Below, piece by piece: positions 1 through 6,192 of a stretch of DNA of 6,192 bases. This stretch comes from an uncultured Eubacteriales bacterium (GTDB lineage: Bacteria > Bacillota > Clostridia > Peptostreptococcales > Anaerovoracaceae), in NCBI GenBank assembly GCA_902766185.1, contig CACXCQ010000297.1, positions 1 to 6,192 on the forward strand, in the 5' to 3' direction. Made by a program: the position numbers and the translations under genes. Under the pieces are notes generated by a model. The model saw only the letters and a list, made by a program, of their open reading frames with translations. It was not told the DNA's origin and did not search any database. Position 1 is the first letter of the stretch, and every line of letters begins with the position of its first letter.

Positions 1-2232
1 GCCGTTGCAGGCTTCGCAGCGGCCGCCTTTGACATTGAAGCTGAACCGGCCCTTGCCGTAGCCTCTGATCTTGGCCTCGGGAAGCTGGGCGAAAAGATCC
101 CTTATATGAGTGAACACGCCCGTGTAGGTCGCCGGGTTTGACCTGGGCGTCTTGCCGATGGGCGCCTGGTTGATGTCGATGATCTTGTCGATGTGCTCCA
201 GCCCCAGGATCTCCTTGTGGCGGCCGGCCTTGCCTTTGCTGTTATAGATCTGGGCCGAGACCGCCTTGTACAGGATCTCGTTGACCAGGCTGCTCTTGAC
301 GGAGCCGGAGACGCCGGTGACGCAGACGAATTTCCCCAGGGGGAAGCGCACATCGATGCTCTGCAGATTGTTTTCTGCCGCGCCGGTGACCAAGATGGAA
401 TCGCCGTTCCCCTCCCGCCGCGACTGAGGCACACCGATGCTGCGCTTTCCGGACAGGAACTGCCCGGTGATGGACCGTTCGCAGGCTTTGATGTCGTCCA
501 CGCTGCCCTGCGCCACCAGCTCGCCGCCGTGGATCCCGGCGCCGGGGCCGATGTCGATGATGTGATCCGCCGCGTACATGGTGTCCTCATCGTGCTCCAC
601 CACCAGCAGCGTATTGCCCAGGTCCGTCAGTCTGCGCAAAGCCTGGAGCAGCATGTGGTTGTCCTTCTGGTGCAGGCCGATGCTTGGCTCGTCCAGAATG
701 TAGAGGACGCCTACCAGACCGGAACCGATCTGCGTGGCCAGACGGATACGCTGCGATTCTCCGCCGGACAGGGTGGCCGAAGCCCGGGACAGGGTCAGGT
801 AATCAAGCCCCACCCCTGCCAGGAACTGAAGCCGTCCTCGGATCTCCTTCAGGATCTCCTCCGCAATCCTGCGGTGGGTCACCGAAAGCTCGAGCTGATC
901 CACGAATTCCACCGCTTCAACGATGGACAGATCGCAGAATTCCATGATGTTCTTTCCGCCCACGGTGACTGCCAGAAGCTCGTCCCGCAGCCTTCTTCCC
1001 TGGCACTCCGGACACGCGGAAACGCTCATGTACATTTCCATTTTTTCTTTGATCCAGTCGGAGCCCGTCTCCATGTACCGCCGCTCCAGGTTGTTGATCA
1101 GGCCTTCGAAGGTGTGGGCCCGGTGCTGGGTGTAACCCGCCCGGTTCGTGTAATCGTATACCAGCTTCTCCTCTCCCGTTCCGTACAGAAGGACCTGTTT
1201 GAAGTCCTCCGGAAGGTCCTGATACGGCGCGTAAAGATCAGCCCCGTACTTATCCGCCAGGGCCTGGATCACCTGCCAGTAAAAGCTGGTGTGCTCCATG
1301 GTGCCGAACACGTTCTTGAGGGCCTTGTCCACGATGCTCAGGGACTGATCCGGGATCAGAAGATCCGGGTCAACACGCTGGATGAACCCCAGACCGTTGC
1401 ACCGGGAGCATGCTCCCATGGGGTTGTTGAAGGAGAACATTCTGGGCTCCAGCTCTTCGATGCTGATGCCGTGCTCCGGGCAGGCCAGGCTGGTGCTGAA
1501 GGTCCGTTCCTCGTCTCCCACGATCACCTGGACCAGTCCCTCTCCGTGAGCAATGGCCAGCTCACAGGCCTCGCTGAGCCTGCTGCGGACCCCTTCCCTC
1601 ACCTTGATCCTGTCGATGACGATCTCGATGGTGTGCTTGTAATTCTTCTCCAGCTTGATCTCATCCTCTTCCAGGTGACGCATCTCTCCGTCCACCCGGA
1701 CGCGGGAAAAGCCTTCCCGTGCGATCCGGTCCAGGATCTTCTCGTGCTGCCCCTTGCGGCTGCGGATCACCGGCGCCAGAATGGTGAGCCGGGTCCCCTC
1801 TTCCTCCTGCAGCAGCGTTTCCACGATCTGGTCAACGGACTGACTGGATATCTCCCTGCCGCAGACCGGGCAGTGAGGGATGCCGATCCGCGCGTACATG
1901 AGCCGCAGATAGTCGTAGATCTCCGTCACCGTGCCCACGGTGGATCGGGGGTTCTTGCTCGTTGTCTTCTGGTCGATGGAGATGGCCGGAGACAATCCTT
2001 CGATGTACTCCACGTTGGGCTTCTCCATCTGGCCCAGAAACTGCCGCGCGTAGGAGGACAGGCTCTCCATGTACTTCCGCTGTCCCTCCGCGTATATGGT
2101 ATCGAAGGCCAGAGAGGATTTGCCCGAACCGGACAGGCCCGTGAGCACCACAAGGCTGTCCCGGGGGATGGTGACGTCCAGTCCCTTCAGGTTGTTCTCT
2201 CTGGCTCCCCTTATTACGATGTCTTTTGCCAT
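1..2232 (-). CDS. uvrA: UvrA, excinuclease ABC subunit A (partial, C-terminus off the left edge)
   Basis: UvrA is the ABC-type ATPase dimer that scans DNA for lesions and loads UvrB in nucleotide excision repair. I translated the minus strand by hand: it is open from ATG at 2232 to the window edge, giving 744 residues of a protein usually near 940. Visible motifs are Walker A of the first ATPase (GLSGSGKS, 32-39), a CPVC pair (121-124), the first zinc-module residues C251/H254/C275/C278, a CPEC pair (407-410), the ABC signature LSGGE (488-492), Walker B ILDEPSIGLH (512-521), the H-loop VEHD (545-548), the second Walker A (640-647) and the opening CEAC of the last zinc module (739-742). The second signature and Walker B lie outside the window. 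The second Walker A reads GVSGSVKS: valine 645 replaces the normally invariant glycine before K646. The start is supported by GGAGG eight to nine bases upstream. The gene follows uvrB after 30 bases, so the two are probably one transcript. Confidence 0.97.
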   Translation of the reverse strand, partial: MAKDIVIRGARENNLKGLDVTIPRDSLVVLTGLSGSGKSSLAFDTIYAEGQRKYMESLSSYARQFLGQMEKPNVEYIEGLSPAISIDQKTTSKNPRSTVGTVTEIYDYLRLMYARIGIPHCPVCGREISSQSVDQIVETLLQEEEGTRLTILAPVIRSRKGQHEKILDRIAREGFSRVRVDGEMRHLEEDEIKLEKNYKHTIEIVIDRIKVREGVRSRLSEACELAIAHGEGLVQVIVGDEERTFSTSLACPEHGISIEELEPRMFSFNNPMGACSRCNGLGFIQRVDPDLLIPDQSLSIVDKALKNVFGTMEHTSFYWQVIQALADKYGADLYAPYQDLPEDFKQVLLYGTGEEKLVYDYTNRAGYTQHRAHTFEGLINNLERRYMETGSDWIKEKMEMYMSVSACPECQGRRLRDELLAVTVGGKNIMEFCDLSIVEAVEFVDQLELSVTHRRIAEEILKEIRGRLQFLAGVGLDYLTLSRASATLSGGESQRIRLATQIGSGLVGVLYILDEPSIGLHQKDNHMLLQALRRLTDLGNTLLVVEHDEDTMYAADHIIDIGPGAGIHGGELVAQGSVDDIKACERSITGQFLSGKRSIGVPQSRREGNGDSILVTGAAENNLQSIDVRFPLGKFVCVTGVSGSVKSSLVNEILYKAVSAQIYNSKGKAGRHKEILGLEHIDKIIDINQAPIGKTPRSNPATYTGVFTHIRDLFAQLPEAKIRGYGKGRFSFNVKGGRCEACNG

Positions 2233-2237
2233 GAAAT

Positions 2238-2251
2238 GTTTCCTCCGAAAC
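2238..2251 (-). promoter_or_regulatory. uvrA ribosome binding site inside a small inverted repeat
   Basis: Read on the minus strand this is GTTTC-GGAG-GAAAC, a perfect five-base inverted repeat with a four-base loop. The Shine-Dalgarno core GGAGGA spans the loop and the start of the right arm and ends eight bases before the uvrA ATG. It fixes the uvrA start. A weak hairpin here could modulate uvrA translation relative to uvrB, but the stem is short and that role is inference. Confidence 0.7.
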
Positions 2252-2262
2252 GATTCTCTATG

Positions 2263-4233
<1,971 letters not shown>

Positions 4234-4267
4234 ATCCCCTCCACCTTTCTCTTCTTCGTAGACTGAT

Positions 4268-4296
4268 ATTCTACCATAGATCGGTCCGTATTGCAA
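4268..4296 (-). promoter_or_regulatory. Sigma-A type promoter of uvrB-uvrA
   Basis: On the minus strand, TTGCAA (4296-4291) is followed by a 17-base spacer and TAGAAT (4273-4268). The -10 is preceded by TGG, an extended -10 arrangement. Predicted transcription begins near 4261, giving a leader of about 28 bases before the uvrB ATG. Hexamer matches are 4/6 and 5/6 with ideal spacing. Confidence 0.75.
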
Positions 4297-4307
4297 ACAA
4301 ATGTTCT
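4294..4307. promoter_or_regulatory. LexA (DinR-type SOS) operator of uvrBA
   Basis: The plus strand reads CAAACAAATGTTCT. The Gram-positive LexA consensus is CGAAC-N4-GTTCG. Here the core is AAAC-N4-GTTC, seven of eight fixed core bases, with one half-site perfect and an AT-rich centre. The site overlaps the uvrB -35 by three bases, so bound repressor would block RNA polymerase. uvrB is a classic SOS gene in Bacillus, which makes the location meaningful. Regulation itself is inferred. The citrate synthase -35 is about 30 bases away, so direct control of that gene is unlikely. Confidence 0.65.
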
Positions 4308-4335
4308 TTATTTGCGGCCGTCCGGAGAAATATGT

Positions 4336-4365
4336 TTGCGCTTTACCGTAATAGTGTAGTATAAT
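4336..4365 (+). promoter_or_regulatory. Promoter of the citrate synthase gene
   Basis: A perfect TATAAT lies at 4360-4365. The best -35 is TTGCGC at 4336-4341 (3/6 match) with an 18-base spacer. The predicted start is near 4372, leaving an untranslated leader of about 92 bases before the TTG start at 4464. The in-frame ATG at 4368 would lie at or before this transcript start, which argues against its use. The -10 is firm; the -35 is weak. Confidence 0.65.
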
Positions 4366-4375
4366 ACATGTGTAC

Positions 4376-4403
4376 ATCCTCACCCTTGCAGATGGATGAG
4401 GAT
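4376..4403 (+). other. Hairpin at the 5' end of the citrate synthase leader
   Basis: ATCCTCA (4376-4382) pairs with TGAGGAT (4397-4403), and after one mismatch CC (4384-4385) can pair with GG (4394-4395), closing a loop of eight bases. It lies within the first few bases of the predicted transcript. It is followed by a short T-rich run (TTGTTTT), which is too weak to call a terminator. It may only protect the 5' end of the mRNA. No known riboswitch class was recognised. Confidence 0.4.
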
Positions 4404-4463
4404 TTGTTTTACACGAAAAGCAATCAATTCAGATATAAATATAAAAGGAAGGGAGGTTTTCTC

Positions 4464-5957
4464 TTGCTGAAACGTATTCTGGAATCGAACAAAAACAGGA
4501 AATCCGCGGACTCCCCCAAGGGATCCGGAGCAGCAGCAAAAGCCAAGGAACGCAGTTCACGGAACGCCAAAAAGGGCGGAAGCAGTGAACGCGGCGCGGA
4601 GTTCACCTATGAGAAGAGCGCCAAGGTCGTCGCCGAAAAGAACATCATCGCACCTGATCTTTATACTTATCACGATGTCAAGCGTGGACTGCGCAACACC
4701 AATGGCACCGGCGTCGTCGTGGGGCTGACCCACATCGGCGAGGTCTGCGGCTACAACATCACCCAGGGCGGGCAGAAGATCCCCATGGAGGGCAAGCTCT
4801 ACTACCGGGGATACGATATCGAGGACCTGGTCTCCAACTGTCTGGCGGAGAACCGCTTCGGATTTGAGGAGATCTCTTACCTGCTGATCATGGGCGAGCT
4901 TCCCAGCCGTTTGGAGCTGGAAGCATTCAACCGGATCCTGGGAGAGTATCGGGAGCTTCCCAACACCTTCGCCCGGGACATGATCCTGACCGCTCCCTCC
5001 CGGAGCATCATGAACAAGCTGGCCAGAAGCGTGCTGGCCCTGTACAGTTACGACGACAATCCGGACGACATCTCCGTCCCCAATGTGCTGCGGCAGTCCT
5101 TCTTCCTGATGGGCTGTTTCCCGGCCATCATTTCCTACGCGTACCAGGCCAAGAGCACCTATTTTGACAACACGAGTCTCCACCTGCACAACCCCATCCC
5201 GGAGCTTTCCACGTCGGAAAACATTCTCCGTATGCTCCGTCCGTTGGGCGAGTACACCGAGCTGGAGGCCAAGCTTCTGGATCTCTGCATGATCATCCAC
5301 GCGGAGCACGGCGGCGGCAACAACTCGTCCTTCACCACCCAGCTGGTGTCCTCCACAGGAACCGACACCTATTCCGCTATCGCTGCGGCCGTGGGTTCTC
5401 TGAAGGGTCCCAAGCATGGCGGCGCGAATCTCGCCGTGGTCAAAATGATGGATGACATCAAGGCCAATGTTCCGGATGTCAACGACCGGAGCAAGCTGGA
5501 CGACTACCTGGTGAAGCTGCTGCGCAAGGAAGCCGGCGACAAGTCCGGCCTGATCTACGGCATGGGCCACGCCATCTACACGCTGTCCGATCCCCGGGCA
5601 AAGCTCCTGAAGCAGATGGCAAAGAAGCTGGCCGAAGACAAGGATCTCCTGGACGACTTCCTGCTCTGCGATTACATCGAGCGCAACGTGCCCCGGCTGT
5701 ACGCCGAGGTCCACGGCAAAGAAGTCATTATGCCGGCCAATGTGGATCTGTATTCCGGCTTCGTCTATCACGCCCTGGATATCCCCCTGGACGTGGCCAC
5801 TCCCCTGTTCGCCACCGCCCGGCTCTCCGGCTGGTGCGCGCACCGCATCGAGGAACTGGTCGCCGGCGGCAAGCTGATGCGCCCCGCCTATATCTCCGTC
5901 CAGGATCACCAGGAGTACGTTCCCCTCGACCAGCGCGAGAACCTCTACCTGAAGTAA
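4464..5957 (+). CDS. Citrate synthase (Si-type), with N-terminal extension
   Basis: This enzyme condenses acetyl-CoA with oxaloacetate to give citrate and CoA in the cytoplasm. I placed the start at TTG 4464 because GGGAGG (4451-4456) lies seven bases upstream, giving 497 residues. In-frame ATGs at 4368 and 4392 lack a ribosome binding site, and no ATG, GTG or TTG codon occurs between the TTG and the conserved body. Family hallmarks are HAEHGGGN (279-286), GPKHGGAN with catalytic H318, GMGHAIY with catalytic H369, NVDLYSG with catalytic D428, and the C-terminal ATARLSGWCAHRIEEL. The conserved body starts near residue 47. Residues 1-46 are a Lys/Arg/Ser/Gly/Ala-rich tail (13 basic, 5 acidic) beginning MLKRILESNK, which I do not know from ordinary citrate synthases. 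A 2-methylcitrate synthase activity cannot be excluded from sequence alone. It is transcribed divergently from uvrBA and ends at a strong terminator, so it is probably a single-gene unit. Whether to call it gltA or citZ is left open. Confidence 0.95.
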   Translation: MLKRILESNKNRKSADSPKGSGAAAKAKERSSRNAKKGGSSERGAEFTYEKSAKVVAEKNIIAPDLYTYHDVKRGLRNTNGTGVVVGLTHIGEVCGYNITQGGQKIPMEGKLYYRGYDIEDLVSNCLAENRFGFEEISYLLIMGELPSRLELEAFNRILGEYRELPNTFARDMILTAPSRSIMNKLARSVLALYSYDDNPDDISVPNVLRQSFFLMGCFPAIISYAYQAKSTYFDNTSLHLHNPIPELSTSENILRMLRPLGEYTELEAKLLDLCMIIHAEHGGGNNSSFTTQLVSSTGTDTYSAIAAAVGSLKGPKHGGANLAVVKMMDDIKANVPDVNDRSKLDDYLVKLLRKEAGDKSGLIYGMGHAIYTLSDPRAKLLKQMAKKLAEDKDLLDDFLLCDYIERNVPRLYAEVHGKEVIMPANVDLYSGFVYHALDIPLDVATPLFATARLSGWCAHRIEELVAGGKLMRPAYISVQDHQEYVPLDQRENLYLK

Positions 5958-6003
5958 GCAAAGGCAGGTCTCACGCAAAGCCAGGTCTCAAGCAAAGGCA
6001 GAG
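5958..6003 (+). repeat. 17-base tandem repeat after the citrate synthase stop
   Basis: Two copies, GCAAAGGCAGGTCTCAC (5958-5974) and GCAAAGCCAGGTCTCAA (5975-5991), differ at two positions. A third partial copy, GCAAAGGCAG, starts at 5992 and runs into the left arm of the terminator. The array begins at the base after the TAA. The repeat looks like local slippage duplication; no function is evident. Confidence 0.8.
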
Positions 6004-6037
6004 CCGCCGCACGACCACGTGCAGCGGCTCTTTTTTT
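6000..6037 (+). terminator. Rho-independent terminator of citrate synthase
   Basis: AGAGCCGC (6000-6007) pairs with GCGGCTCT (6024-6031). After one mismatch, GCAC (6009-6012) pairs with GTGC (6019-6022) around a six-base loop. Seven T residues follow at 6031-6037. This is a strong intrinsic terminator 42 bases after the stop codon. Confidence 0.93.
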
Positions 6038-6132
6038 CCACTGAATTGCTCCTCCGCTTTCGCTTCTTCGCGTCCGGGCTCTCTGGGCTCTGAACCTGAA
6101 ACCGCCAGTGAAGACTAACTATGTGAAGTCAA
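6038..6132. other. Intergenic stretch without a recognisable gene
   Basis: The stretch is rich in C and T at first and contains a short direct repeat GGGCTCT (6076-6082 and 6085-6091). I see no start codon with a ribosome binding site, no tRNA-like fold and no convincing promoter pair on either strand. Confidence 0.5.
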
Positions 6133-6154
6133 GTGATTTTTGACAAAAAATCAC
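6133..6154. repeat. Perfect inverted repeat with TTGACA at its centre
   Basis: GTGATTTTT (6133-6141) is the exact reverse complement of AAAAATCAC (6146-6154), separated by GACA. A consensus -35 hexamer TTGACA occupies 6140-6145. No matching -10 is found 16 to 18 bases downstream (6162-6170 reads CTTGAGAAT), so the promoter reading is weak. It could be an operator, a pre-rRNA processing or leader stem, or a chance A/T palindrome. Confidence 0.6.
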
Positions 6155-6156
6155 CG

Positions 6157-6192
6157 TGAACCTTGAGAATTGAATAACAACATGACAAAACA
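6157..6192 (+). promoter_or_regulatory. Possible rRNA operon leader (boxA-like) at the right edge
   Basis: The sequence CCTTGAGAATTGAATAACA, followed a few bases later by GACAAAACA, resembles the boxA-type leader and spacer element of Bacillota rRNA operons, which I recall as CTTTGAAAACTAAACA followed by GACAAAAAC in Bacillus. No rRNA sequence itself is inside the window and no clear rRNA promoter precedes it, so this is only a resemblance. The ATG at 6182 has no ribosome binding site and is not called as a gene. Confidence 0.35.

Noticed and set aside
4326..4339. Second LexA box near the citrate synthase -35
   Set aside because: Only one half-site is reasonable (GTTT with an ATAT centre). 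The other half matches the consensus at a single base, so it is not called.
4234..4383. Fifty-residue upstream extension of UvrB
   Set aside because: The extension would cover the uvrB promoter and LexA box. [10 protein letters not shown] after the strong ribosome binding site is the normal UvrB start.
4368..4463. Longer citrate synthase starting at ATG 4368 or 4392
   Set aside because: ATG 4368 lies at or before the predicted transcription start, and neither ATG has a ribosome binding site. The TTG at 4464 has GGGAGG at ideal spacing.
4557..5978. A 473-codon minus-strand reading frame opposite citrate synthase
   Set aside because: It is again in codon register with the real gene and explained by rare TTA, CTA and TCA codons. 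No motif or start signal supports it.
6182..6192. Start of a new coding region (ATG ACA AAA) at the right edge
   Set aside because: There is no ribosome binding site at a suitable distance and only three codons are visible.

Overview
The window reads as a chromosomal segment of a fairly GC-rich Gram-positive anaerobe or facultative bacterium of the Bacillota, most likely the class Clostridia. The evidence is strong purine-rich ribosome binding sites, a TTG start, the uvrB-uvrA gene order, a Gram-positive type LexA box, and UvrB and citrate synthase sequences that look clostridial. Genus and family cannot be read from the sequence. The genes are GC-rich, while the control regions are clearly AT-richer. 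No mobile element, CRISPR array, tRNA or phage gene was seen.

Layout. From position 1 to 4233 the minus strand carries a two-gene nucleotide excision repair operon. It reads right to left: uvrB (4233 to 2263, complete, 656 residues), a 30-base gap, then uvrA (2232 to 1, first 744 residues, running off the left edge). From 4234 to 4463 lies a divergent control region. It holds a good sigma-A type promoter for uvrBA, a near-consensus LexA (SOS) box touching its -35, and a separate promoter with a consensus TATAAT for the rightward gene. From 4464 to 5957 the plus strand carries a Si-type citrate synthase of 497 residues. It starts at TTG and has an unusual basic, low-complexity N-terminal extension of about 46 residues. 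From 5958 to 6192 there are 17-base tandem repeats, a strong intrinsic terminator, a pyrimidine-rich stretch with no visible gene, a perfect palindrome with TTGACA at its centre, and a tail that resembles the boxA-like leader found before rRNA genes in Bacillota.

How the genes work together. UvrA finds DNA lesions and loads UvrB, which verifies damage and recruits UvrC (not in the window). Co-transcription and the LexA box fit damage-inducible excision repair. Citrate synthase feeds acetyl-CoA and oxaloacetate into citrate; it has no evident functional link with repair and only shares the intergenic region.

Most notable observations. (1) The second Walker A motif of UvrA reads GVSGSVKS instead of GVSGSGKS, a Gly-to-Val change at residue 645 next to the catalytic lysine. 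It is either a sequencing error or a damaging or very unusual variant. (2) Citrate synthase has a charged N-terminal tail. (3) The right edge may be the beginning of an rRNA operon leader. No undescribed multi-gene system is supported by this sequence.
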